From the NCBI GenBank assembly GCA_963575745.1, contig CAUYUJ010001470.1, forward strand, positions 235,174 through 270,173: DNA of 35,000 nucleotides, written 5' to 3'. The stretch is from Prorocentrum cordatum. Taxonomy: Eukaryota; Sar; Dinophyceae; Prorocentrales; Prorocentraceae. This document shows positions 8,754-18,322 of this stretch, piece by piece (the stretch's first letter is position 1; every line of letters starts with the position of its first letter). The position numbers and the translations under genes are program-made. The notes under the pieces were generated by a model. That model did not search any database. It had not been told where the DNA came from and saw nothing but the letters and a program-made list of their open reading frames with translations.

Positions 8754-8792
8754 CACACACAGGAGCGCGCGCGCGCGAGCGCGCGTGCACGT
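8603..8792 (+). repeat. CA/CG alternating purine-pyrimidine tract
   Basis: (CA)n, (CACG)n and (CG)n blocks alternate for about 165 bp, then GCGCGCGCGCGAGCGCGCG at 8764-8790. Alternating CA/CG of this length is a classic Z-DNA-forming sequence. The minus strand reads as cysteine/valine repeats, which are spurious. Confidence 0.93.
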
Positions 8793-8816
8793 CGCCCAGG
8801 GAAGCTTTCGCAAAGT

Positions 8817-9080
8817 TCAGGCGCGTCTCATGCTGCAGGATGCGCAGTTTGGGATGATCGAGGTTTTGAAGTCGTTCGCGACGGTGGTCACACACTGCTG
8901 CTCTGTACGAATTAGCCACGTGGACCCATCAAGGATGAGACCTGGAGTCGGTCGCTCACCACTTGGCGAGAAACGATTCAAGAAGAAATGACATCCTTGG
9001 CCACGCAGGGCGGGGCCCATGAGTGGAGCCGGGCACGCCTTCCTGGAAGTGCCTGGCGGCCAAATAAAGGACCGCGCCCG
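8817..9080 (-). other. Low-repeat segment with an unassigned open frame
   Basis: The minus-strand frame 8995-8817 reads like ordinary protein ([34 protein letters not shown]), with balanced composition unlike the repeats around it. I recognise no domain. It might be a decayed exon or part of an old retroelement. The plus strand over the same bases is also open, so coding is not established. Confidence 0.25.
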
Positions 9081-10100
9081 CCCATGAGCATCTACACAGC
9101 ATCTCCCCAGGGGGAAGGAGGAAGAGGACGGAGGACGACGACGGGGACGACGACGAAGAGGGGTTGAGGCCTTGGAGGCGGCCGGAGGGTCTGAACTGGC
9201 TGGGACCCGAAAAGATCGGTCAGGAGGGGTGGATGAAGCCAAATCGGCTCAAAATCGGTCCCCGGACCCCGCAGGCTGGTGCAGTTTTTCATCCCGGATC
9301 TGATTGTCACGGTCCCGGGACCCGGAACCGGCCCCCGGAGGCCGAAACAAGCCAAAAACCTTCCCGAACCCAGAACGTCGACCCTGCCCGCCCTTCCTGC
9401 TGGCCGGCACCTCACGCTGGGCCACCTCAGACCCTCAGCTGGCTCCAAGCTGCAACCACCCGTCAGCGGGGCGGTCCCGGCACAGGGCGTACTTGGGCGG
9501 CGGCGAGAGCTGCAGTGGGGCAGCAGCCTCGGCGGCTGGCAGCGCCAGCGGCCCCTTGGGGGCCTCGCGGGCTGGGTGCGCCGGGGGGGGGGGCCATGGG
9601 AGGGTGGAGGCAGCCCATCGTGGCCCGAGGCTGCAAGCATTGCACCCTCGGAGTTCTGCTGCAGGGCGAGGTCGGTGACTCGGAGGCCAACGAATGTCTC
9701 CGCGCCTGCCGAATCCAAAGGTTGACCCGACCATAACGCCAAGTCAAGCTGACGGCCGAGGGAAGGAAGCAATCCTCGGAATACCCTCTCTCAGTCCCTT
9801 CTGCTGCTTGCCTTGTCTGCTTGCGGCTGCGTCCCCTCTCCTACTCTTCCTTGCCTCGTTCCCTTTCCCTCTGCTACCTGTCTGGTGTCTCCGCCCGGCC
9901 CCCCTTCCGCCTGCCCGCCCGCCCCGCCAGCCCCGGCCTCCCGACTGCGCGTTCGTGGTCGTCAGCCTGCTTCTCCCCTCCTCCCCCCTTCGACGCGTGG
10001 AGCCTCTAATGTCTCTCCGCCTGTCTGGGCACCATCGTGCCAATTTCTCCGTACCGTGCCGACGGGGAAGAGTGCTGCGAGCAACTCTCTGCCGCACCTC
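9081..10100. other. GC-rich stretch without recognised gene; weak family D trace
   Basis: 9296-9370 resembles the core of family D (ATCCCGGATCTGATTGTCAC, then GGTCCCGGGACCCGG and GGAGGCCGAAA), strongly diverged. The remainder shows no domain, RNA gene or repeat that I can support. Confidence 0.4.
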
Positions 10101-10450
10101 GAAGTCGGCCGCCGCCCCCGAAGCGCGAGGCAGATTCCTCGGCATCGGGCCACAGGTTCTGAGGGAACGAAGTGTTCTACATACCTCCGCGAAGCTTAAC
10201 GCAAGATCTTCCAGCGCCGCGTCGGCACCCCCAGACCCCCAAATTAAAATGTTGATGCCGAAACACGCGAGTTGATTTTTGTTCGTCGGCGTCTCAACAC
10301 GTAGACTGAAAACGTAGGCCTTACGCGATGCGTTCGCCAGAACACGCAACGTGTTGACACGGACGCTTTGAGCACGGTACGAGTTGCGTTTCAGAACGGT
10401 CGTATCGAGGCAGTCAAGCTTGTCCTCACCCCTTCTCTGGCGCCCTGGCA
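10101..10450 (-). other. Lower-GC segment with unassigned minus-strand frame
   Basis: Within the minus-strand frame ending at 9744, the part from about 10330 to 10130 (NKNQLACFGINILIWGSGGA, ALEDLALSFAEVCRTL) has normal amino-acid balance. No family is recognised. The frame continues into arginine-rich GC-driven sequence on both sides, so a real exon, if any, is short. Confidence 0.2.
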
Positions 10451-10621
10451 AGCATGGGCCAGACTTGCACTCGAGACCAAGCGGGAGAAAAAACACGGGC
10501 GCCGTCTGGCCAGCGCCCCTCGAGCACACAGCCGGCCTCGAGCATCACGCGAGGCCTCGGATGCCGACCGCCGAGCCACGCGAGAGCCCCAAGGGAGCTC
10601 CGGGCCCAGACCCGCCCTTCT

Positions 10622-10740
10622 CACTCCTCCCTCCTGCTTATCCTCCTCCTGCTTCCCCTTCTCCTTCTCCTTCTCCTCCTTCTCCTCCTTCTCCACCTCC
10701 TCCTCCTCCTGCTCCTCCTGCTCCTCCTCCTCCCAGACCC
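10622..10740 (+). repeat. Imperfect (CTC/CTT)n tract
   Basis: A pyrimidine-only tract of mixed CTC, CTT and CTG units, the most degenerate of the seven CTC arrays in this window. Confidence 0.9.
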
Positions 10741-10769
10741 CTGGATCAGACGGTGTCGAGTAGGGATAT

Positions 10770-11260
10770 CGGATGGGATCGGAGTGCGCATCGTTCTCGC
10801 ATCGGGCCGCATCGGCACGAAGTCGGAATCGAATCGGATCAGCCGCGACAGGATGCACAGCAGCGCAGCGAAAGCATCGGGCCGCATCGGATCGTCCGAA
10901 CATCGGAATCGAATCGGGTCGGGCGGAATCGATATCGAATCGGACCGATCGGACCGAAATGGACTCTAGCGGCCATCTGGATGGGGTCCGAGTAGTTAGA
11001 TGGGGTCGGAGGATCGCGCCGCATCCCATATGCAACGGCGACGTCGGCGATGCATCGGCGACATCGGCGTAGAGAAAATCGGGCGCCCCATCGAGCCGCA
11101 TCGGCAATGCATCGGCGATGCGGCGCGATCCTCCCACCCGATCTGGGAGGCCCAGGCGACCCAGGGACCCCGCGCTCGCATCGGCGTGATCTGGGAGGCC
11201 CGGGGGCCCAGGACCCCCGCTCGCATCGGCGTGACCGCGCAGCGCACCTTTCGTCCTGAT
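10770..11260 (+). repeat. CATCGG/CGGATCGG-rich degenerate repeat region
   Basis: Short GAATCGGATC, GCATCGG and GGCGATGC words recur throughout and merge with element J1. Two near-identical segments CGCTCGCATCGGCGTGA lie at about 11175 and 11218. Confidence 0.7.
10998..11144. mobile_element. Foldback element, family J, copy J1
   Basis: The left arm AGATGGGGTCGGAGGATCGC then GCCGCATC is mirrored by GATGCGGCGCGATCCTCCC near the right end. The interior is GCATCGGCGACG repeats. The preceding bases GGTCCGAGTAG are shared with copy J2, so the family boundary may lie slightly further left. Confidence 0.85.
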
Positions 11261-11332
11261 GACCTCGTCGGCAACTTTGGCAGCAGCGGGTGCTCGCCGT
11301 TCGGCCTGGCCCGGCCCCTGAGGCGCGCCTCC

Positions 11333-11409
11333 AAGAGACATCCACACACACACACACAACTTCTGGAATTTAGCGGCCACACACGCACAACTTCTGGAAT
11401 TTAGCGGCG
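11333..11409 (+). repeat. Short direct repeats AGAGACATCCACAC...ACTTCTGGAAT
   Basis: ACAACTTCTGGAATTTAGCG occurs twice in a row at about 11356-11375 and 11387-11406. The wider block AGAGACATCCACAC plus ACAACTTCTGGAAT recurs at 11733-11763, so repeats flank the adjoining A3 and B1 elements. Confidence 0.85.
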
Positions 11410-11560
11410 AGCGAGGGGGGGGAAGTGAGGAGGAGGCGGCCTTCTCAGAAGGCGGCGAGGCTTCCTAGGAGCCCTCCAGCCTTCTGAGAAGCTGTCCGCG
11501 CCTTCGGCCTTCGGGGAGGGCTTGGACAACTTCTCGGAAGGCCGGAGAACTTCCGAGCCT
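11404..11560. mobile_element. Family A element, copy A3, right end missing
   Basis: The left end GGCGAGCGAGGGGGGGGAAG and the internal CTTCTGAGAAG repeats are present. The right inverted repeat is replaced by element B1, which starts at 11561. Either B1 inserted at the end or a recombination joined them. Confidence 0.85.
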
Positions 11561-11731
11561 TCGGCGGTGGATAAACCTCCCTTTAGCAAACCTCCCCTTA
11601 GTGAAAACAGCCTGGGACCGAAACCGACGGACCTGGACCCGCAAAAACGACGGCCGCGACGCCCTCTCGCGAACCGAGAACAGCCAATTCCTTAATCGAC
11701 GTGTCAGGGTAGGAGGTCGATCCACCTCCGA
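11561..11731. mobile_element. MITE-like element, family B, copy B1
   Basis: The 171-bp element has ends TCGGCGGTGGAT and ATCCACCTCCGA in inverted orientation. Its interior matches B2: CCTTTAGCAAA, TTAGTGA, CGACGGCC, GCCCTCTCG, CAATTC, AATCGACGTGTCA. No target duplication is visible here, in contrast to B2. Confidence 0.88.
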
Positions 11732-11939
11732 AAAGAGACATCCACACCCACAACTTCTGGAATCCTACCCCAGGTTCCAGGGGAGCGGCGGCTGTGCCTC
11801 CTCGGTCGTTCCATGCCAGCGCGGGGGCGCTGAATGTTGCGACATATTGTTGAACATCTGCCCGACAACCATTCTCGAGACATCCCTTGAATAACCCTGG
11901 TACAAACAAAGTCCTCACCCGCAGAGGCGGGCATACGCA

Positions 11940-12025
11940 GATGGCACCTGCACACCACCGCGGTGCCTGGCCAGGGCCATCCCGGGCCCTGGAACGGCGT
12001 GTGCGCCCTCCTGGCGGAGGCCGGG
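11940..12025 (+). repeat. Family I segment, one arm
   Basis: Reads GGCACC, ACACCACCGC, TGCCTGGCCAGGGCC, CCCGGGCCCTGG, GTGTGCGCCCTCCTGGC. This follows the left arm of the 18516 palindrome base for base with substitutions. The second palindrome arm is absent. Confidence 0.65.
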
Positions 12026-12291
12026 CGGGTCGGCACAGCATCCCGACACGAATCCCTGAAGAGCAGTGCGACTCTCGCGCGCGGTCCGTCTCCTCGCGCC
12101 CGTCAAGTGCAACGTTCGCGCTGGGCGCCACGCGATCCGATGCTTCCGCTGTCGGCCGCGGCTGAGATCGGTGGTCTCGCTGAGGGGGGGGCTTGTGGGT
12201 GGGGGGCGGAGACACTGCAACAATGGCTGCTGCGCTTTTCCAGGGTGGGGGGGGGGCCCAGGTTGGCCCTGGCATTGCATGGTGATGTATA

Positions 12292-12467
12292 CAGTGGAGG
12301 CCAGTCCACAAGAAACCCTCCGCAAGAAACCCAGCCCTGGGACCCCGGGAAGTCCGTTGATTCTTGGCGTGGGCACGTCGCGCTCTCCATCGAAGAAGCA
12401 CCGAAACCTAAGAAGCCCAGGGCACCCTGGAGTCAAGCAGGGTGTTTTTTGGCATGGGCCTCCACTG
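12292..12467. mobile_element. Tc1/mariner-like MITE, family L
   Basis: Ends CAGTGGAGGCC and GGCCTCCACTG form a perfect inverted repeat flanked on each side by TA (TATA at both borders). Inverted similarity continues with mismatches for about 28 bp. CAGTG ends next to TA are the hallmark of the Tc1/mariner superfamily. At 176 bp with no transposase, it is non-autonomous. I found only one copy in the window. Confidence 0.85.
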
Positions 12468-12613
12468 TATAGGCAGAGATCCATGCGGCAGGTCTTGTCG
12501 TGTCGACGCGGCGGCGACCCCCAGCGCGGACGCCCAGGGTGGAGCGCCGCCCGCGGCCGCTGTCGAGCGATCTGCACTACTGCAGAACCACGCGGCGCGC
12601 CGATACGGCGAGG

Positions 12614-12620
12614 TTGACCC

Positions 12621-12691
<71 letters not shown>

Positions 12692-12724
12692 CTCGGCCTC
12701 GGCCTCGGCCTCGGCCACGGCCTC
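12614..12724 (+). repeat. (CGT)n and CGGCCT simple repeats
   Basis: Pure GTC/CGT trinucleotides for about 45 bp, then GGCGTCGTC units, then GGCCTC hexamers. Composition-driven frames on both strands should not be taken as genes. Confidence 0.93.
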
Positions 12725-12933
12725 GGATTTTCCCCCCCCCCGCACTTATCCGCGAGCGCACAGGACGGCGGCTTCGCGTCGTAATAGCTGACGCGGCGGT
12801 CTCCGACGCCGCGTGTGCCGCGTGCAGCCTAGAGAGCCCGCGCTGGGGTCGCAGACGTGGCCCCTGCAGAGGCCCGGACCCCTGCCCCGCGGGGACTGGT
12901 TCTTCATTCTGAATCGTTTTCTGACGTGGCGTG

Positions 12934-13105
12934 CTTGTTTTCCACCACCACCACCATAAGTAAGGAGGTGGAAGGGGGTCCTCCTTCTCCTCCTCCTCCT
13001 CCTCCTCCTCCTCCTCCTCCTCCTCCTCCTCCTCCTCCTCCTCCTCCTCCTCCTCCACCTCCTTCCCCCCTCTAACATATGGTGGTGGTGGTGGTGGAAA
13101 ACAGG
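12934..13105. mobile_element. Family E element, copy E1, carrying a CTC microsatellite
   Basis: Inverted ends GTTTTCCACCACCACCACCA, then TAAG and a GGAGG-rich part at the left, are mirrored by TATGGTGGTGGTGGTGGTGG and AAAAC at the right. The space between is an 85-bp (CTC)n array. Copy E2 (23747) has the same architecture, so the microsatellite is part of the element. The right end abuts a truncated family D unit. Confidence 0.9.
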
Positions 13106-13700
13106 CTCATCATGACGGGCCCGGCGAGGGCCTCTGGCGGCGGAAGATGGGAAGAAACCTCCCAGCTGAGTTTTGTCACAGCGACACGCGGCCCACGGAA
13201 GTCCCACCCCTCTCCCCAGGGCCATTTTGTCATCCCGAGCGATTTTTTGACGGCCCTGGGGCCCGGCGAGAGCCTCTGAGGGCTGCAAAAACCTTGCGTC
13301 GCGATTTGTTCCCCAGCGCGAAAAGGTGAGGGATCTGGACACACTGCACGGCCCCCAGAAGCGCCGACCCCCCCCCAGGGGCCAGCGTTTCATCCCGAGT
13401 CCTTCTGTGGACGGTCCCTGGGCCTGGCGAGAGGGCCGCAGGGCGCCGAAGCTTGCCTCTGGGCCCCAGAAGCCCCAGGCGGGGGCCAGCTTGAAACCTT
13501 CCCCCCCCCCGCGGCAAATCGGTTCCCAGACCCCCTCGAGTCATGAAAAAATCACGACGGGAGGTCTTTCTGTATTTTCGGGCTCTGGGGGCCCCTGCCA
13601 GGCCTCGGGACCGTCGAAAAACAACTCGGGATGAGAGACTGGTCCCTGGGAATGGGTCCAGACCTCTGGGGGTCGACGTAATGAAACAATCATGAAGACG
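13106..13700. repeat. Cluster of family D units
   Basis: Core words TCATCCCGAG, TTTTTTGACGG, GGGCCCGGCGAG and GAAAAAC recur. Plus-orientation units lie at about 13106-13160 (truncated), 13195-13330 and 13375-13500; a minus-orientation unit lies at about 13530-13700. Full-length copies elsewhere are 183-187 bp. Large open frames across this cluster are artefacts of it. Confidence 0.85.
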
Positions 13701-13845
13701 CACCGGTCTACCGAGCTGCGCCCAGCAGGAGCGACGAGGGCCCCCCCCCCGAAGGCCAAGTGCCGCTGTCTCGACTCGTACTCCTCTTCGGTGGCAACCC
13801 ATGGGAGCCTCCCATACCATCTTGTCGGCTCTTGCGAATTCGACG

Positions 13846-13925
13846 CCAATCGACGCTAAACCGACGCTAAATCGGCGCTATCTCATCCACTCCCAGACGC
13901 TAGTCGACGCTAGAGACGGACTTAA
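13846..13925 (+). repeat. CGACGCTA short repeats
   Basis: CGACGCTA or close variants occur about six times in 80 bp, set in otherwise unique sequence (13701-14040) with no gene recognised. Confidence 0.75.
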
Positions 13926-14073
13926 GAGGGTATACCTGGCTCCCATGAATTTGCTACCGAACTCCGCTGACCCGACCCCCCCGAGTGACCACAGGGCGCG
14001 CTCTTGCACACCTATGGACACCCCCTGGCGTCGGGGATCTGCTGACCCGGGTCAATCCAGACCCGGGTCAGTC

Positions 14074-14215
14074 GGGCATTGCAGGATCCTGCAGCATCCT
14101 GCGCCCAAACCTGGCACAATGCGACCCTGGCCCTGCAGGATCCTGCAAGATCCTGCAGGATCCTGCACCAAACACTGGTCAATGCCACCCTGGGGCTGCA
14201 GGATCCTGCAAGATC
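14074..14215 (+). repeat. GCAGGATCCTGC palindromic tandem repeats
   Basis: GCAGGATCCTGC and its variants recur, arranged as two 62-bp units that also share CACTGGTCAATGC-like and ACCCTGG words. Every copy is self-complementary, so the array can extrude as small hairpins. Confidence 0.88.
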
Positions 14216-14463
14216 TGGCGCTCTGGCTGACCCCCGTTTGCACGGACCCCTGTCTCTTGAGCCCCGATGGCGGTGGCCCGGGCGCCTTCCGGCGCCGCGG
14301 CAGCCCCGGCACCCACGCCTCGGCGCCCTGGCCCGCGCCGCCCTGCGGCGGCCAGGTGCTGGCCTGCACTGCCCTGAGAGCCGACGCCGCGGACAACAAT
14401 CTGCCCTGCTTCGCGAAGAACCGCGGCACAGCACCGAACGGGCCAGATTTGGGTGCTGGGAAA

Positions 14464-14557
14464 TCTCCTCCTCCTCCTCCTCCTCCTCCTCCTCCTCCTC
14501 CTCCTCCTCCTCCTCCTCCTCCTCCTCCTCCTCCTCCTCCTCCTCCTCCTCCTCCTC
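14464..14557 (+). repeat. (CTC)n microsatellite
   Basis: About 93 bp of uninterrupted CTC, followed by CACAGCACCGAATGGGCC. The preceding bases contain a near copy (CACAGCACCGAACGGGCC, 14427-14444), so the array lies between direct repeats of 18 bp. Confidence 0.97.
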
Positions 14558-14724
14558 ACAGCACCGAATGGGCCAATGAGATTGGGGCCAGATTTGGGCC
14601 GACTGGGCCAAAATAAGCCTCAGATCTAAACGGATTGAGCACGGGTCAGGCCAGGTGAGGACCCAAGGACGTGCCAGGGCCGAGGCTTACATTCAGGTAC
14701 GCCCGCCAGGTGCTGCAGCCGAAC

Positions 14725-14769
14725 GATGGAGAGAGAGAGAGAGAGCGAGCGAGAGAGAGAGAGAGAGAT
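14725..14769 (+). repeat. (GA)n simple repeat
   Basis: GAGAGAGA with GAGC interruptions, purine on the plus strand. Between 14770 and 15020 I see no gene. Confidence 0.92.
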
Positions 14770-15026
14770 CGCCCGTGAGAGCGGCGGCAGGGCAGCGAAA
14801 CACCAGGCCCTTTTCCAACCCGTGCCCTGCCCAACAAAACACAAACACGACAGAACACCAAACGGGCGACGGGTCCAAGAACTGAAAGCATGGCATGGCA
14901 CGGACAGTGGATGGGCTGGGGGCACGGCACCACGTGGCACCTCACGGGCGACGGGTGCGGAAGTTGAGGGCGTGGCATCGCACGGCGCCACGTGGGCAGC
15001 AGCTCCGATCACAAAAAGCAACTACA

Positions 15027-15540
15027 TCATTCGCTGCTGAGTGGAAGAATCACTAGAGGCTCCGTGGAAAGGCTTCTCGAATGCCGCAAGAAGCGCACAA
15101 TAAGCAATAAGCCCAAGAGATGCTTACCGCTCCTCCACAGGACCTCAAAAAAGACGCTCACACTGCACATGGTCGTTGGTCTCAGGACGCGCCTGATGCG
15201 GAATCCAAAGTACAGCGGCACCTATGTTGCCTCTCGCTGACTTCGGTCATGCACGATGCCAGGAGTCCAACTGCACCAAGTTCTGTAGACCAGGGCCATA
15301 TCAGTTACGGTCGGGAACTCGTGCATAGCGTGTGGCAGCGGCGGCCCCAGCGGGACGCTGCGCCCTGCAAGCGGATATCGTGCCGCTCTGCCCCGCGGGG
15401 TGGAAGAGCTCGGGACGGTGGCGCCTCTGGACCGGGACGCGGTCGGCGTGCTGCGCCGGGGCGGGGCGGGCCAGCACCGGCGGTGCGACACGAGAAGCCA
15501 AAGTTCGTGACCATGTAGCATCCAGGGGCCACATGCAAAC
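15027..15540 (-). other. Low-repeat segment with possible exon fragments
   Basis: On the minus strand, a frame that opens right after CAACATAG at 15221 (VPLYFGFRIRRVLRPTTMCS, then SVFFEVLWRSG) runs to CGGTAAGCATC at about 15130. So it has an AG before it and a consensus-like GTAAGC donor after it. This is the best splice-like context in the window, but I recognise no domain, and the upstream frame (MHEFPTVTDMALVYRTW) is equally unassigned. Treat as a candidate exon only. Confidence 0.25.
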
Positions 15541-15578
15541 CCTACCCCTACCCCCCACGACTTCTGAGGGGGAGGGCG

Positions 15579-15651
15579 GGGTTCGCTTCGCTCGGGGGCT
15601 CCCGAGCGAAGTGAACCCCCACCCTCCCGAGCTTTCGCTGGGAGGGTGGAG
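15579..15651. repeat. Double hairpin
   Basis: Arms GGGGTTCGCTTCGCTCGGG (15579-15597) and CCCGAGCGAAGTGAACCCC pair with one mismatch around a tiny loop. A second hairpin follows directly with arms CCACCCTCCC and GGGAGGGTGG. It may be the edge of a dispersed element, but no second copy is in the window. Confidence 0.85.
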
Positions 15652-15654
15652 TCC

Positions 15655-16105
15655 AAGAGGTCGCCAAGATGGCCCAAGATGCTCCAGCACGGCTCAAGAC
15701 GGCCCCAGGGCGGCTCAAGAGGGCCTTGAGACGACAAGAAAGAGGCCCTCGAGACGGTCCGAGCGGGCCACACAAGCACCCGCAGCAGGACCCGAAGAGG
15801 CCCAAGTCACGTATGTTCCATGCGCTTCGAACGATTCGGGCGTCTTCATCTTTCCGTTGCTCCTTCAGCCTAAGACGGCCTTGGAGGCCTCCAGAATGGC
15901 CCGAAGACGGCTCAAGCCTCGACGGCCAAAGACGGCCCCACGACGGCCGCAAGAGACCCCCCAGGCAGCCAAGAGCGCCCCAAGACGGCCCACAAGAGCC
16001 CCACAGCTGCCCAAAAGGGCCCCAAGACAGCCCAAAGTGGCCCGAGGAATCCTAAGACTGCCCCACAGGAGCTCAAGACAGCCCCAAGACGGCCCAAATG
16101 GGCGC
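15655..16105 (+). repeat. CCAAGACGGCCC array, locus H3
   Basis: The same unit and orientation as H1 and H2. The less repetitive island here is at about 15805-15880 (ACGTATGTTCCATGCGC). Confidence 0.88.
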
Positions 16106-16164
16106 CATGAGAGCTCCTCAAGATGTAAAAACAAAAGGTTACATGTGTGACGGCCGTCCACGTC

Positions 16165-16214
16165 TTCCTCCTCCTCCTCCTCCTCCTCCTCCTCCTCCTC
16201 CTCCTCCTCCTCCT

Positions 16215-16250
<36 letters not shown>

Positions 16251-16406
16251 CCTCCTGCTCCTGCTCCTCCTCCTCATCCTCCTCCTTCTCCTCCTCGTCC
16301 TTCTCAGAACATCAGCATCATCAGCATCATCATCAGCATCATCATCATCATAATCATCATCATCATCATCATCGTCATCATCATCGTCGTCGTCGACATC
16401 ATCATT

Positions 16407-16437
<31 letters not shown>

Positions 16438-16462
16438 CAACCATCATCATCATCACCACCAC

Positions 16463-16500
<38 letters not shown>

Positions 16501-16540
16501 ACAACCTCGCCATCGCCATCGCCATCGCCATCGCCATCCT
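16165..16540 (+). repeat. Composite (CTC)n then (ATC)n microsatellite
   Basis: CTC/CTG units to about 16308 switch directly to CAT/ATC units (16310-16515), then to CATCGC units. A GTCGTCGTCGACATC interruption is embedded at about 16388. The same order and the same embedded word occur at 26525-27848. The long isoleucine and methionine frames are artefacts. Confidence 0.96.
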
Positions 16541-17300
16541 CATTTCCATCACCACAACCAGCTCACCTATCATTACCACAGTATGTATAACTAAAAATAT
16601 CGTCACCAAATGCGGCATCATCGCCAACCTCATCGTCATTACCATCATCACCAAACTTGTGATCATCTCCCGCGTCTCCACATCCTAGTATAATCCTCCT
16701 CCACATCATCCTCCCTCCTCCTCGTCACCATGATACATCCAACATGATATTGATCCGACACCGACACGAGGTGTCGCGCGTTAGGCTTCCTGCAAATTAC
16801 CACTCAAGGTGCCGGGCTGGCACCGTGGCGGGACTTGCCGCAGGCATCTGGATACAAGCTTGCCTGCACCATTCTGCAATGTCCACACGCACAACAATTT
16901 AGCGCAAAAAGAGCCATTCCGCAACTCAAAACCATATGAAAAGCTTCAGCGCAAAGGAAGTTGCATTGCTAAGACATGCGCAGCGCAACCAGCAAAAAAA
17001 AACTGCGATGCCAATAGACACTGCAACGCAAACGAAACCGCAGTGAAACATACGAAGTACAAAACAGACAGCTCTGCCGAACACAACAGACAAGGCAACA
17101 GACTGAAGTGCAAATACGCAATTTCGCCTCTGGTCGCGGTCTGGGTCGGGGTCGGCCGCACTCCCTATACTTGTGGAAGCCATGACCATGGACACTCTAA
17201 CAATCCGATCATTGAATTGAAAATGTGTTCAAAAAAATATGTAAAAACATGTTCTATCCGGAAATCATTTGGCAGCACGCTTCCACTCCACTAATCGACT
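16541..17300 (+). other. AT-richer stretch, no recognised gene
   Basis: A plus-strand frame (16809-17294) has fairly ordinary composition (NVHTHNNLAQKEPF, KLQRKGSCIAKTCAAQPAKK), but no motif that I know. GCAAAAAAAAACTGC-type words here recur at 17775-17815. Coding is not supported. Confidence 0.3.
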
Positions 17301-17499
17301 TCCACAACCCTATACGCCGAGGGCGGCCACCCCCGACCCGTGCCCCCCACCCACCCCTTCCTGCAACAAGCACAACCACCCCCGCCCCACCCCCCACAAC
17401 CACCCTCCACAGCAAGCAAGCCTACTGCAGTTCTGCACACTTGCGCGCCTGCCCTACTACACCTCAAACCAGTCCTGCTTCACGAAAACGCGTGCGCAG

Positions 17500-17695
17500 G
17501 AGCGAAGCGAGAATCCTGCGGAATCCGGGGCAATTCCTCGGGAACCCTGAGAAAATCATGAGAGAATCCACTTTGAATCCTGCGAAATCTTCTGGAATCT
17601 TGAAAAGTTCTCGGGGCGTCCTGCAGACCCATCGGAAATCCTGAAGATACTTCAGGAGTGCTGAGGCACCCTGTGGAAACCTGAGGACCCCCTGG
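17500..17695 (+). repeat. Degenerate GAATCCTG repeat
   Basis: GAATCC, GGAATC and GAAATC words recur every 12-20 bp with drift. From 17696 to 18083 I see no gene; 17775-17815 holds a short repeat of CAAAAAACTGC. Confidence 0.65.
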
Positions 17696-18083
17696 GTGGG
17701 GAGGTGGTTGTGAGGGGAGAGGGCCACCTACGGATCGGGGCGCCCCGCCCTTACCAACAAGGACAACAGAACAACTCGATTGCAAAACAAAAAACTGCAA
17801 TGCAAAAAACTGCGCAGCCTGGTCATCGTGGGTACCGTTTTGTACACCCGCCCTCTCTGAATCTCCTCAAACCTCTACCGACTCGTGCGCGAGGCCTGTC
17901 ATCCTGAGCTGAAGCTCAATCAGAGAGTCCGAAACTAAAGACAGAGCCTGAACTCGTCAAACGCTAGACGCGTGATCTGCGGCCAAGGGTGCCCTGTGTG
18001 TTTGAAACTTTGCGCCCAGCCACGCGCCTCACAGCTGAGAATATGCTCGGGCCCAACCCACCCGTAGCTGGGAAGATCAAAAG

Positions 18084-18208
18084 ATGCTGACACCGCTACT
18101 CCCCGGACCTCTCCTGGAGCGTGTTCTGACCAGCATTTCCAGGCGAACCCAGCCGTGGCGATGAGGAGGCCCCAAGAGGCGAAAACGAGGCAAGGCTAGC
18201 GGTATCAG
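18084..18208 (-). mobile_element. Family G element, copy G1
   Basis: Shares with G2 and G3, in order: ACCGCT, CTCTCCTGGAGCGTGTTCTG, ACCAGCATTTCCAGGCGAA, GATGAGGAGGCCCCAAGAGG, GAAAACG, GCTAGCGGTATC. The ends are weak inverted repeats. It is about 125 bp and the most diverged of the three; strand is arbitrary. Confidence 0.8.
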
Positions 18209-18232
18209 AGGCCTCCTAGATGCGGTCCGAGT

Positions 18233-18322
18233 AGATGGGGTCGAAGGATCGGCCCGCACCGCCAATGCATCGCCGATATGTCGGCGACGCATCGTCGACG
18301 TCGGCGATGCATCGGCGACGTG
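18233..18322. mobile_element. Family J element, copy J2, right-truncated
   Basis: The left arm AGATGGGGTCGAAGGATCGG and the GCATCGGCGACG interior are present; the mirrored right arm is missing. GGTCCGAGTAG immediately precedes it, as in J1. Confidence 0.8.

Noticed and set aside
12934-13105. Histidine-rich metal-binding peptide (HHHHHH) from the CCACCACCA ends
   Set aside because: It lies in the inverted ends of family E and appears in both orientations and copies without a surrounding frame.
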